Positions 27,918 to 36,253 are shown, counted from the first letter of the stretch. The stretch: DNA of 64,000 bases from Microcoleus sp. FACHB-68 (GCF_014695715.1 NZ_JACJOT010000006.1:620001-684000); one strand, 5' to 3'. Notes: a model not told the origin generated them from the letters alone. Made by a program: numbers and translations.

Positions 27918-28023
27918 GCAATAGAGGCAGGCAGTTGAAGGTCAAATTGGCAACCAGCGTCCGAAGTTGTCAGGTTATTTCGGCCTTTGACCTTCACGGG
28001 AAAATCGGGTGCAACTCTATTGC
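27918..28023. ncRNA. Nested inverted repeats, possible structured RNA
   Basis: GCAATAGAG (27918-27926) pairs exactly with CTCTATTGC (28015-28023). Inside it, GAAGGTCAAA (27937-27946) pairs exactly with TTTGACCTTC (27986-27995). This gives two stacked stems within 106 bases in the gap between the glycosyltransferase and yqeK genes. No T tract follows. It could be a small RNA, a leader element or part of a decayed repeat; I recognise no RNA family. Confidence 0.35.
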
Positions 28024-28221
28024 AAATTCGTCGAAGCTGTGGCGAGCCGGTGGGAGGTGGGCCGGCAGAGAAAATACGTTAAAATACTTAAATTGCTGTT
28101 AGTTTTGGAAGCAGGGCAAACACTCTCCGAGAAATTTCGGCTAAAATGAAAGAAACATATACAAAAACCCTTTATTAACAGCTTTACCTTTGTCCTTGAT
28201 GAGCTTAAGGAGTTATCCAAT

Positions 28222-28839
28222 GTGATGCGAGATCGGGTTTTAGCCTGGTTAGCAGATAACGTTCCCCCGCCTCGCCTGAGACATATTCTGGGCGTGGAAG
28301 AAATGGCAGTTGAGCTAGCCGGTCATCACGGTCTTGATGCCGAAAAAGCAGCACAAGCCGGCTTAATGCACGATCTGGCGAAATATTTTAAGCCCCAGCA
28401 ACTGTTGGGGATGGCGCGGGAAGAAGGATTGGAGATAGACTCAATCTTAGAAGCCAATCCGCATTTGCTCCATGCAGATGTTAGTGCCATTGTCGCCAGA
28501 GATCAGTTTGATGTGCGGGACCCGGAAGTCTTGCAGGCTATCCGCAACCACACATTAGGCCAGCCGGCGATGAGTTTGCTTTGTTGTGCGGTGTTTGTCG
28601 CTGATAGTTTAGAACCCAGTCGTGGGGACACGGCGGAATTGAACGCCATGCGGCAAGTGAGCCGGCAAAATCTCTATCAAGCAGTTTGGCGAACCAGCGA
28701 TTATTCGCTAGGATTCTTGTTAGAAACCCGTCAGATGATTCACCCCCGAACCATACTGACCCGAAACTGGGCTTTGCAACTGAGCGCCCTTCAGGGGCAG
28801 ACAGTCAAAAGCCTTGAAAATCGCTGCATTTCTGCATAA
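28222..28839 (+). CDS. yqeK: YqeK-type HD-domain Ap4A hydrolase
   Basis: This 205-residue HD-superfamily protein matches the bis(5'-nucleosyl)-tetraphosphatase YqeK family, which hydrolyses Ap4A symmetrically to ADP. Motifs: RLRHILGVEEMAVELAGHHG (first metal His), GLMHDLAKYF (HD pair), LHADVSAIVARD, IRNHTLGQPAMSLL and VFVADSLEPSRGD. AAGGAG at 28207-28212 lies 9 bases ahead of GTG 28222 and 12 ahead of ATG 28225; either may be used. It is followed by rsfS, a pairing commonly seen for these two genes. Confidence 0.88.
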   Translation: MMRDRVLAWLADNVPPPRLRHILGVEEMAVELAGHHGLDAEKAAQAGLMHDLAKYFKPQQLLGMAREEGLEIDSILEANPHLLHADVSAIVARDQFDVRDPEVLQAIRNHTLGQPAMSLLCCAVFVADSLEPSRGDTAELNAMRQVSRQNLYQAVWRTSDYSLGFLLETRQMIHPRTILTRNWALQLSALQGQTVKSLENRCISA

Positions 28840-28962
28840 TTTGTGTGGGGAAATCAGGCAGAATAGAATGTTTAAATCGCTCGGCCCGCTTTCACCGAAT
28901 TATTTAGGGATGTTATTAACATCAACGATGAATTTACCACAGATACTGATTTTGGAGATTTA

Positions 28963-29379
28963 ATGTCAGATTATTCCAAAGTCGATTTAGTCAACACCGG
29001 CACGCTCAACTCAGATACCAGTCGAGCCATTGCCATGACGGCTGCCCAAGCGGCAGATGACCGCAAGGGCGGAGATATTGTTTTGCTGGGAGTGGCAGAA
29101 GTGTCTTACCTGGCAGATTATTTTGTCATGGTCACCGGCTTTTCCCGGGTGCAGGTACGGGCAATTTCCCAGTCTGTTCAAGACAAGATAGAAATAGAGT
29201 GGCAGCGCCTTCCCTTGCGTGTTGAAGGGCAAGCAGAGGGCAGTTGGGTGCTGCTAGACTACGGCGATGTGATTGTTCACGTATTGATGGCGAAAGAACG
29301 GGAATTTTACAATCTAGAGGCTTTTTGGGGCCACGCCGAACGGATAGAATTTTCAGCAGCCGGCCTAGGGAGAGAGTAG
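28963..29379 (+). CDS. rsfS: Ribosome silencing factor RsfS
   Basis: This 138-residue protein of the RsfS/Iojap family binds ribosomal protein uL14 and blocks subunit joining in poor growth conditions. Motifs include DRKGGDIVLLGVAEVSYLAD, FVMVTGFSRVQVRAISQSV, GSWVLLDYGDVIVHVL and REFYNLEAFWGHAERIEF. The GGAGATTTA leader supports the ATG at 28963. It lies 4 bases ahead of the CGLD27 gene, which points to an operon. Confidence 0.93.
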   Translation: MSDYSKVDLVNTGTLNSDTSRAIAMTAAQAADDRKGGDIVLLGVAEVSYLADYFVMVTGFSRVQVRAISQSVQDKIEIEWQRLPLRVEGQAEGSWVLLDYGDVIVHVLMAKEREFYNLEAFWGHAERIEFSAAGLGRE

Positions 29380-29383
29380 CGCC

Positions 29384-29896
29384 ATGAAGGATACTTCTGT
29401 GTCTGTATGTCCCGTCCCCGCCGAACAGCAACCGCTCAATGAGTATCAAGAACTAAAAGAGTCTTGGTTCTTTCGCTGGGGTATCAGCGATCTGCGGGGT
29501 TATTTAACGGGGATCGCCTGGGTATGGGGCATCAGTTGGGCAATTTCAGGGCCGGTAGCGGCATCCAGTTTTGTCCCAAAGAAGTATCTTGGCCAATTTC
29601 TCCTCAGCGGGGCAGCCGGTGCCAGTTTCATTTTGGCACTGGTGCTGCTGCGGCTGTATTTAGGCTGGTGGTATGTGCGAAATCGCCTGCTGAATTCTAC
29701 CGTTGTGTATGAAGAGTCCGGGTGGTATGACGGTCAGTGCTGGGAAAAAAACCCGGAAATGCTGCTGCGAGACCGGCTGGTTGTCACCCACCAAATCCAA
29801 CCGATTCTGGGCCGGCTCCATCGCACATTCGGCGTTTTGGCACTCGCAATCGTTGCCGGTAGCCTAACTTGGCAATTTTTAAGTTTTAAGTTTTGA
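29384..29896 (+). CDS. CGLD27-like (DUF1230) membrane protein
   Basis: The 170-residue protein is conserved in cyanobacteria and plastid-bearing organisms (CGLD27 of Chlamydomonas, a GreenCut protein). It begins with an N-terminal PLNEYQELKESWFFRW motif. Two central membrane segments follow (GIAWVWGISWAISGPVAASS and FLLSGAAGASFILALVLLRL), then LGWWYVRNRLLN, VVYEESGWYDGQCWEK and a C-terminal hydrophobic segment. The precise role is unknown; the family is linked to photosynthetic membranes. It is coupled to rsfS by a 4-base gap. Confidence 0.85.
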   Translation: MKDTSVSVCPVPAEQQPLNEYQELKESWFFRWGISDLRGYLTGIAWVWGISWAISGPVAASSFVPKKYLGQFLLSGAAGASFILALVLLRLYLGWWYVRNRLLNSTVVYEESGWYDGQCWEKNPEMLLRDRLVVTHQIQPILGRLHRTFGVLALAIVAGSLTWQFLSFKF

Positions 29897-29900
29897 ATGA

Positions 29901-29931
29901 ATTCTTAATTCTTGATTCTTAATTCTTAATT
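29901..29931. repeat. Short AT-rich tandem repeat (TTCTTRA)
   Basis: Four or five copies of TTCTTAA/TTCTTGA follow one another directly behind the CGLD27 stop codon. It is a low-complexity sequence and probably has no function. Confidence 0.7.
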
Positions 29932-29970
29932 GATAATTTTCCTGTCCCCTCAAGTGATAAAGTCTAACCC

Positions 29971-30924
29971 ATGACAATGGGAAAACGAACTCAAGCCGCA
30001 CAACTGGAAGTCAGACTGTTGCGGGAAGGCATTATTGAATCGAAGCATCAAGTCCAGGCAGTCGTATGTGACAACCGGGGACGCGTTTTATCTGTGGCCG
30101 GCAATGCGGAAACTGCCGCCTTTGTCCGGTCGGCCCTCAAGCCGTTTCAAGCCCTAGCGGTGCTGACAACCGGCACCCTCGAACGCTTCGGCTTAACTGA
30201 CAAAGACTTAGCGATTATCTGTAGCTCTCACAAAGGGACTATTGAGCAATCGCGGCAAGCTTTTAACATCCTCTGGCGGGCGGATGTTGATCCGTCAGCG
30301 CTGCAGTGCCCGGTTCCCGAAGGTAAACGCAGCCGGTTGGAATACAACTGCTCAGGCAAACACGCCGGAATGCTTGCAGTCAGCCGGCAGCGAAATTGGC
30401 CACTCACCTCTTATTTGCAGCGCAACCATCCAGTGCAGCAGCTAATTTTGACGAAAGTTGCCGAACTGCTGCGGATGCCGGCAGCCGAATTTATCGGCGC
30501 ACGAGATGACTGCGGCGCACCCACTTATTTTATGCAACTGGCGCAAATGGCGTCCCTGTACGCTCAGTTGGCGTCTGGCAGCAGTTTGGATATGGAGCGC
30601 ATTGTTCGCGCCATGACGCATCATCCAGTCATGGTGGCGGGAGAGGGCGAGTTTGATACCCAACTGATGCGCTTGAGTGAGGGAGAGTTGGTGAGTAAAT
30701 CCGGCGCTGAAGGAATTCAGTGCATTGGCAGAGTGGGTGAAGGCATGGGTTTGGCGATTAAGGCGATGGACGGTGCCAAGCGGGCAAAATATGCCGTCGC
30801 GATTCACTTACTCAAGCAAATGGGTTGGATAACTCCTTCGATGGCGGAAACGCTTTCAGAGAGTTACATGAGTCTGAACGACTTTAAGCGTTTGGATGTG
30901 GTTGGGGAACTCTCTATGCTTTAG
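29971..30924 (+). CDS. Asparaginase (type II-like, Rhizobium/thermolabile family)
   Basis: This 317-residue protein matches the asparaginase family first known from Rhizobium etli AnsA rather than the E. coli AnsB fold. Motifs: RSALKPFQALAVLTTG, IICSSHKGTIEQSRQAF, LEYNCSGKHAGMLAV, IGARDDCGAPTYFMQLAQMA and VSKSGAEGIQCIGRVGEGMG. It would hydrolyse L-asparagine to aspartate and ammonia in the cytosol. There is no signal peptide. The start is ATG at 29971, with a second ATG two codons later. Confidence 0.88.
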   Translation: MTMGKRTQAAQLEVRLLREGIIESKHQVQAVVCDNRGRVLSVAGNAETAAFVRSALKPFQALAVLTTGTLERFGLTDKDLAIICSSHKGTIEQSRQAFNILWRADVDPSALQCPVPEGKRSRLEYNCSGKHAGMLAVSRQRNWPLTSYLQRNHPVQQLILTKVAELLRMPAAEFIGARDDCGAPTYFMQLAQMASLYAQLASGSSLDMERIVRAMTHHPVMVAGEGEFDTQLMRLSEGELVSKSGAEGIQCIGRVGEGMGLAIKAMDGAKRAKYAVAIHLLKQMGWITPSMAETLSESYMSLNDFKRLDVVGELSML

Positions 30925-30950
30925 GTGTAGAAACTTTTGTTTTACCTGAG

Positions 30951-31002
30951 AGTAAGGGCATCGCATTCGGGAACTGATCACACCGAATATGATGCCCTTA
31001 CT
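30951..31002. repeat. Hairpin repeat of the GGGCAAAGCATT type
   Basis: AGTAAGGGCATC (30951-30962) pairs with GATGCCCTTACT (30991-31002), and ATTCGG (30965-30970) with CCGAAT (30983-30988), across a 12-base loop. There is no T tract. The sequence resembles the hairpin at 59329-59395, so I regard both as members of one repeat family. It also lies where an asparaginase terminator would be expected. Confidence 0.6.
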
Positions 31003-31030
31003 TCTTGGAAAGGTTAATTTTTTGGATTTA

Positions 31031-31096
31031 TTAACCGCAGATAAACGCAGATAAACGCAGATGATAGCGCAGCGTGCCGTTAGGCATACGCAGATG
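31031..31096. repeat. Dispersed TTAACCGCAGATAAACGCAGAT repeat, full-looking copy
   Basis: TTAACCGCAGATAAACGCAG is followed by another ATAAACGCAGAT and then GATAGCGCAGCGTGCCGTTA and GGCATACGCAGATGAG. The second half matches the minus strand of 3751-3780. This is the best example of how the two halves of the repeat join. Confidence 0.85.
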
Positions 31097-31187
31097 AGTT
31101 TCGTAGGGTAGCGAAGTGTGTTCTCCGTTTCACTTTGCTTACCAAGCCGATCAATATAAATTCCTCATCAACCGGCACTTTAACTGC

Positions 31188-32126
31188 CTAAGAACTTAGC
31201 TGTTTGCGAAGCTCTAAGTAGCGGTAGAGATATTCACTGATGATGCCGTGCAAAAATAAGTCACGAGCCGCATTAAAAGGACTGTTAGGGGCAAGGGGAT
31301 GACGATTTGCAATGACATGATGCCAGTCATAATCGTCTGTGAGCCTGCCAATGTAAACCCCGATATTTTCATCTAGCTGGAGCGACAAAACTGCTCTGGC
31401 AAATTCATCGCTGGTTAAACACAGCGAGTAAAACACTTTAAACAACTCAATGGCAGATTCTAAATCGAGAATCCTTAGCCAGCGCCGGCTCTGAAAGTCA
31501 ATTTCTACAGTCACCGGCTCAATGCTGTCGTAGTTAATGCCCCGTTGTTTGACTTGCTGAAGCCACTGGGGGTTCACTCGCTCCGCCTCATTATAATCTA
31601 AAACAAAATTGTAGAGAATCAGGTCATGTTCTAGAAAGGCACTGTCTGCCAAATCGTCAACATTGCGAGGATAAAGGCTTGATTTTTCCAGCGTTGGATC
31701 AGGGCCATTATCAATGAGAAAATTGATAATATTAGAGCCGATACAGATGTGTCGCACAATTAGATAACACGCTGCCGGTGAGACAAAATTGTTGAGGAAA
31801 AACGCTGCGGATTTGTGCATCAACCCGTAAGCGTTAAATTGAAACGGCAGCAATCGCTTAACCGTCATAATTACCGCCAGCATCACATTTGCTAATAACT
31901 TAATCGGAATTAGCAAATAGTTGCGAGTCCAGCTTTGCAAATCCTGAATCATGTAAGCTTTTGCTACAGGATTCACCGGAATTGCGCCATCTAAATAAAG
32001 CGTGTCCCAAGTATTAGGATTTCTGCGATCACGGGGTTTAGGGGTGTAAATTTCTGTTGCTTGTGCAGTGGTTGTGAGTTCGGCATTTTGTTGACTCACA
32101 ACCGCCTCATAATTCAAATTTTCCAT
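31188..32126 (-). CDS. Protein of unknown function coupled to the synthase-oxidase fusion
   Basis: From the ATG at 32126 the protein has 312 residues and its start codon overlaps the upstream stop codon (TAATG), a sign of translational coupling. It has a conserved-looking N-terminal part (KPRDRRNPNTWDTLYLDG), a long hydrophobic or amphipathic segment at about 65-95 (LLIPIKLLANVMLAVIM) and FVSPAACYLIVRHICIGSN. The C-terminal region has DWHHVIANRHPLAP and FLHGIISEYLYRYLEL. I do not recognise the family. The hydrophobic stretch suggests membrane association. Its tight coupling to a ketoacyl synthase/di-iron fusion implies it acts in the same pathway. The longer frame to 32216 would overlap the upstream gene by 91 bases and is unlikely. 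Confidence 0.75.
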   Translation of the reverse strand: MENLNYEAVVSQQNAELTTTAQATEIYTPKPRDRRNPNTWDTLYLDGAIPVNPVAKAYMIQDLQSWTRNYLLIPIKLLANVMLAVIMTVKRLLPFQFNAYGLMHKSAAFFLNNFVSPAACYLIVRHICIGSNIINFLIDNGPDPTLEKSSLYPRNVDDLADSAFLEHDLILYNFVLDYNEAERVNPQWLQQVKQRGINYDSIEPVTVEIDFQSRRWLRILDLESAIELFKVFYSLCLTSDEFARAVLSLQLDENIGVYIGRLTDDYDWHHVIANRHPLAPNSPFNAARDLFLHGIISEYLYRYLELRKQLSS

Positions 32127-34045
32127 TAGCGGATTTCCTCTAGTTGCAGCAAGTACAAACGAGCCGTTACTTGAGCCGTTTTCACAATGCGACGGGCAAT
32201 CTCTTCCGTCATCCATTCTGCATTGATTAAAGCTTCCAGTTTACCAATATGCAATTCATCATTCGTGCCGTGATAAGCTAAGAAAGAAACTTGCTCATCT
32301 CGCAATCCCAAAGTTTGTTTAATCTGGACAGCCCATTGGCCGGCAAGCTGATTTCCCAAACCTTCGATAATAAACATACTCCCGATTAAATCTACCGGGT
32401 TGTCTCGCGATGCCTGATGGAAAATGAATGCAGAAAGCGCTTCACTTCCGATGTTTTTCTCAGCGTTCACAATTTCGTCTAAGGCACCTCCCACAGAGAC
32501 ATAATTGCGTTCAAGCATTTGATAGTCACGATGCTCGTCCTGTGCATGACCAATGAAGGTGGAACGTAAGCGGAAATCTATCATATTTGAAGCGGCACGA
32601 GCAATCCATCGTGCGCCTTCCACGACTTGAGGACGCAGGTTTCGCAACAGTGCTTTATAGTCTTCGATGGTGAATTCACCTCGATGCAATTTTCGCACCA
32701 CCGGCACCGAACGAATTTGACGCTCAAATCCCAACCAAACCTGGGCTAACTCACGCAACAAATAAGCTTGCGGGGATTCTTCATTTCCGAGTTTGATGCT
32801 CTCTAATGGGGTAGTTTCAGAGAAATTGGCAGACATATCTGATTCTCCCTTGCCGCCTGCAAAAAGGGCAGTCGATGCCGCTTGTGATGTCACAGGCGCA
32901 ACTCCCACCCCTGAAGACGCGTCAACCACACTTAACATCATATAAGCCGTTGTAAATCGCCCACTTTCTGGCACAAAGCAGAAGATTTTTTGACCGGCTT
33001 GCAACTTGCCAGAATGGAAAAGTTCTTCCAGCATTAAGTAAATAGAAGCACAGCCGGTGTTGCCTCGTGTGTAGAGATTTGTAAACCATTTTTCTTCGGG
33101 AATCATGCAGCCGGCTTTTTCAAGCAATTCAACAATTTGACCCCGGAAGAAATGCGAAGAGTAATGGCAGAGTAACCAGTCAATGTCTTCAGGACGAACA
33201 CGGCCTAATTCTATTAACTTCAGCCAACCTTCAACGCCTAATTTAATGACCTTATCGAGTAAGCGAATATTCTGCCGTAAGTTGATCGCCCCTGCTGTTG
33301 CTGCTGCTACATAAGACGGATAATCCATCCAACTTTTTTTAGCAGTGGCATCTTCCACGCCGGCATACATACAAACTGGGTAAGCATTGGCGTGAGAAAT
33401 TAATTCAATCCACTCAATTTTTAAACTAATTCCTGTTGCATTAGGATGATTTTGTATCAAAACCGCCCCGGCACCATCCGAAAGCATCCAACGCAAAAAC
33501 TCGGTATCAAATGAAAGCGGCTGTCCTGATTTAATTGCCTCTTCCGCTTCAAAATTAGTGTGTTTAAACAAGCGAGACGCTAATTCAGACGCCACAGCAA
33601 AAGCTGCCCGTTTTGTCCCTAACTGAACTTGAGAAGTGGCATATTTTAAAGCAGCCACGCCGGCACAGCACACCCCTTGGCTAGAAAGCGTTTCCAAAGG
33701 AGAAAATTCAGGTAATTCTCCGTGTACCATGCTTGCAAATCCCGGCACCAATAAATCTGGCCAACTTGTGCCACAAGCCAGTAAATCAATTGCTGCCGGT
33801 TCTAGATCGATTTGAGAAAGGGCATCTCGCACCGCATAAGCAGCCATTTGACTGTTTAGATAGGTGGTATTTTGCTGGCTATCAAGTGCGTAATGGCGCT
33901 GCTGGATGCCATTGCTTTTGAGAATGCGGTTTTTAACCTTAGAAGGGCGTCCCCCAACTTTACCCAGATAGTCTTCCATTTGGTCATTACTAACTGGATT
34001 TCCAGGTAAAAATTTACCGATGCTGTTGATGTAAGCACTGTACAT
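32126..34045 (-). CDS. KAS III-like synthase fused to a haem-oxygenase-like di-iron oxidase domain
   Basis: This 639-residue two-domain enzyme has residues 1-375 as a thiolase-fold ketoacyl-ACP synthase III. Its active-site triad is Cys127 (SSQGVCCAGVAAL), His294 (LLCHYSSHFF) and Asn329 (TRGNTGCAS). Residues 376-415 form an Ala/Gly/Ser linker. Residues 420-639 form a haem-oxygenase-fold, iron-containing oxidase-like domain (the PqqC/TenA/UndA superfamily). Candidate ligands are E476, H500, E504/H505, E561, H592, D596 and H599 (FIGHAQDEHRDYQ, IIEGLGNQLAG, YHGTNDELHIGKLE). Known relatives condense acyl-thioesters (KAS III, OleA) or oxidatively decarboxylate fatty acids (UndA). A fused product could condense and then oxidise an acyl chain, but product and substrates are inference. 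It is the first gene of a two-gene unit. Confidence 0.88.
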   Translation of the reverse strand: MYSAYINSIGKFLPGNPVSNDQMEDYLGKVGGRPSKVKNRILKSNGIQQRHYALDSQQNTTYLNSQMAAYAVRDALSQIDLEPAAIDLLACGTSWPDLLVPGFASMVHGELPEFSPLETLSSQGVCCAGVAALKYATSQVQLGTKRAAFAVASELASRLFKHTNFEAEEAIKSGQPLSFDTEFLRWMLSDGAGAVLIQNHPNATGISLKIEWIELISHANAYPVCMYAGVEDATAKKSWMDYPSYVAAATAGAINLRQNIRLLDKVIKLGVEGWLKLIELGRVRPEDIDWLLCHYSSHFFRGQIVELLEKAGCMIPEEKWFTNLYTRGNTGCASIYLMLEELFHSGKLQAGQKIFCFVPESGRFTTAYMMLSVVDASSGVGVAPVTSQAASTALFAGGKGESDMSANFSETTPLESIKLGNEESPQAYLLRELAQVWLGFERQIRSVPVVRKLHRGEFTIEDYKALLRNLRPQVVEGARWIARAASNMIDFRLRSTFIGHAQDEHRDYQMLERNYVSVGGALDEIVNAEKNIGSEALSAFIFHQASRDNPVDLIGSMFIIEGLGNQLAGQWAVQIKQTLGLRDEQVSFLAYHGTNDELHIGKLEALINAEWMTEEIARRIVKTAQVTARLYLLQLEEIR

Positions 34046-34464
34046 AGTAAATTATTTGGGTAAAGGTAAAGCAGTTTTTAGGAAATCATCTGAGTTAAAT
34101 ATTTTCCAGCGATTGGAAATGCTAAAATTCCGGAGTTATAGCTTTAATCGCTGATAAATAACCCAGTGAACATGATTTGAATGTAGAGAGCTAAGCCGTT
34201 AAAATTTAAAATCATGTGGCAGTTTTTCCAACTGGCACCCGTTAGACAAAGTAACAAATTGCTTAACCGGCTATTGAGAAATCTGCTAAAATCAGAGCAG
34301 AAACCTGAGTTTGATTGAGAAACAAGCTTTTTAATAAAAATTGAGAAATAGGGCTAAAAGTTACACCTTTACAGGACAATTAAAAAACTGTCATAGGGTC
34401 TTTAGCTTTGACACAGTCTCCAGGCAGAATCGGCAAAGTAAAAATAATAAAAAATTGTCGCCTG
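34046..34464. other. Divergent intergenic region, 0.42 kb
   Basis: This separates the synthase-oxidase fusion and the Coq4-like gene and should hold both promoters. It is AT-rich and has no repeat of the dispersed families. A TTG-initiated in-frame extension of the Coq4-like gene (34408-34464) lies here and is not favoured. Nothing else is recognised. Confidence 0.4.
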
Positions 34465-34977
34465 ATGAGTGTAACTGTTATCCCTGATACCCATACAACC
34501 GGCAACCCGGAAAGCTTAACACTGCGCCAGGGTTTAGAAAAATATTACCGAGCTAATCCTAATTTTGTCCAAAATCAAGACCTTTGGGTGGGACGGATTC
34601 GCATTCCTTGGCGTGACTTGCAGCGTCATGATATTATGCACGTTGTCACCGGCTACAACACCGATTTAGATCAAGAATTGCGGCTAATAGGCTTTTTGCT
34701 CAGCGCCCTGACTTGGCGCAGACCCTGGTATTATTACGCTCAGAGTTTTCTTGTATTTCTAGAATTGCTTTGGCAGTCGGTGCGCGGGAAATCTTGGGGT
34801 TCTACTTATTACAATCCCCGGCAAGTCTGGCAATTTTACTGGCAAGGCGTTGCCCAAGGCGGCACAGTTAGTAAAAAGATTGATGCTTATATTGATGCGA
34901 ATACCGTGATGGAGCGAGAGTTAAATTCTCTGCGGCAAGAGTATGGTATTCACAATGCCGGTGCTTGGGATTCGTAA
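34465..34977 (+). CDS. Coq4-like protein
   Basis: This 170-residue helical protein has the Coq4 zinc signature HDxxH-x11-E exactly: H55-D56-IM-H59 and E71 (RHDIMHVVTGYNTDLDQE). Other family-like parts are the VGRIRIPWRDLQ segment ahead of it and VWQFYWQGVAQG near the C-terminus. Coq4 supports ubiquinone assembly in eukaryotes and was recently linked to ring C1 oxidative decarboxylation. Cyanobacteria make plastoquinone, so a different lipid or quinone substrate is likely here. It is divergent from the synthase-oxidase fusion, suggesting a shared pathway. The ATG at 34465 is preferred over a TTG at 34408. Confidence 0.8.
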   Translation: MSVTVIPDTHTTGNPESLTLRQGLEKYYRANPNFVQNQDLWVGRIRIPWRDLQRHDIMHVVTGYNTDLDQELRLIGFLLSALTWRRPWYYYAQSFLVFLELLWQSVRGKSWGSTYYNPRQVWQFYWQGVAQGGTVSKKIDAYIDANTVMERELNSLRQEYGIHNAGAWDS

Positions 34978-35132
34978 ACACAAAAATTCACTGATTACAA
35001 ATAATTTAAACCCTAATAATTTTTAAACATAGCCGGCTGTAGGATACATTTTTCAGGCAGCAAACTGATATGTCTTCTGCATGATGTGAAGCCGGCATTA
35101 CCTCGACTTATCCGGAGTGGCAACAAAGTAAG

Positions 35133-36191
35133 TTAACCGCCACCGCCACCACCGCCGCCACCGCCGCCGCCGCCACCGCCACCGCCACCGCCACCGCCGC
35201 CGCCGCCACCAGCGTCGCCACCATAGCCACCATAGTTACCATAGCTACCGTAGCTTTCTGAGGGTTGCGAAATCGTCTGGTGATACTCGCTATGGTAAGA
35301 GCAGTTTTGGCAGTGGTTTGTAACTCGTCGTCGTCCAGCTAAGTTTCTGGTTGGATAAAATAAAAGTTCGCTAGTGCGTTTTAACGTGAATGCTTTACAT
35401 TGAGGGCAAAGACTCTCGCGAAGGTTACTGGCCCAAGCTCCAACAACTAAAACTATAAAGGGAACTGTCAAGAACCAATAGGTGAAGGAAAATGCCACAA
35501 GACTTCCTAAGAAGTTACCTTGTTGCCAGCGAGATTTAGAAAGGTTAAGAATCTTTGTGGGAAATGCGATTTTAACTTCTAACTCTTGTCCGGGCAAAAG
35601 TGGCTGAGCCGCAAAAAACTCAAACGTTCTGGGATTTATTTCACGAGTGATTGCCGGCACCCCAAAACTCCTGAAATAGTGAACCTTTCCTGAGAGAGAC
35701 TCAGGTAACTTTACCTTAACTGTCGCAGTCTGGACAGGAGCTTTGCGATCAGCAAAAATTGCTTTCCAATAAACTAGAGTATTCTGACTATCAACCTGCA
35801 ATCCACCAACGACCCGATATTTCACCACGAATGTATGGGTTTCAGGGGGATTTAATTCATGCTGCCAGCGAATCCAAAGCTTGTTATTCTCTTTGCCGGT
35901 TTGACTGAGAAGGGTTTTGCCGTTCTCTTCAACACTTATATCTCTGACTTCATCAACTCTATCTAGCGGTATATAACGATATCTTTCGGTTGTATAGGCA
36001 GTTTTGAAAACATATTTTTGTGTTTCTGTGACTAACATATCTCCGTTATTTTGGACATCGATATTGACGTTGATAAACTGCCAGTAAAACGGCGTATCTT
36101 GTGCAGTGGCATGGGCAATTCCTATCAAACCTGCAACCAATACACTAACTAATGGCAAAAAGAGTCGTTTAATTAATCGATAATTTTTCAT
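35133..36191 (-). CDS. DUF2207-type membrane protein with a polyglycine tail
   Basis: This 352-residue protein has a signal peptide (RLFLPLVSVLVAGLIGIAHA) and an extracytoplasmic beta domain of the DUF2207 type: VNIDVQNNGDMLVTETQKYV, YRYIPLDRVDEV, ELNPPETHTFVVKYRVVGGL. One membrane helix follows at about 235-260 (FSFTYWFLTVPFIVLVVGAW), then a zinc-ribbon-like CPQC...CQNC module. It ends in a run of 25 glycines encoded by GGC/GGT repeats. The ATG at 36191 has GGAGTTACAG ahead. DUF2207 proteins have no established function. The gene is single. Confidence 0.8.
   Translation of the reverse strand: MKNYRLIKRLFLPLVSVLVAGLIGIAHATAQDTPFYWQFINVNIDVQNNGDMLVTETQKYVFKTAYTTERYRYIPLDRVDEVRDISVEENGKTLLSQTGKENNKLWIRWQHELNPPETHTFVVKYRVVGGLQVDSQNTLVYWKAIFADRKAPVQTATVKVKLPESLSGKVHYFRSFGVPAITREINPRTFEFFAAQPLLPGQELEVKIAFPTKILNLSKSRWQQGNFLGSLVAFSFTYWFLTVPFIVLVVGAWASNLRESLCPQCKAFTLKRTSELLFYPTRNLAGRRRVTNHCQNCSYHSEYHQTISQPSESYGSYGNYGGYGGDAGGGGGGGGGGGGGGGGGGGGGGGGG
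35136..35210 (-). repeat. Gly-codon microsatellite (25 GGC/GGT codons)
   Basis: Uninterrupted GGN triplets, nearly all GGC or GGT on the coding strand, form the end of the DUF2207 gene right up to its stop codon. The run length is likely to vary between strains and may be affected by sequencing error. Confidence 0.9.
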
Positions 36192-36230
36192 GACTGTAAC
36201 TCCATATCTACGAACTACCAATGCAGTTCA

Positions 36231-36252
36231 GAATGAATGCTACAATTCATTC
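36231..36252. repeat. 8-bp inverted repeat in the DUF2207 upstream region
   Basis: GAATGAAT (36231-36238) and ATTCATTC (36245-36252) form a perfect inverted repeat with a 6-base spacer, 40 bases ahead of the DUF2207 start. Size and placement fit an operator, but no regulator can be named. Confidence 0.4.
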
Positions 36253-36253
36253 A

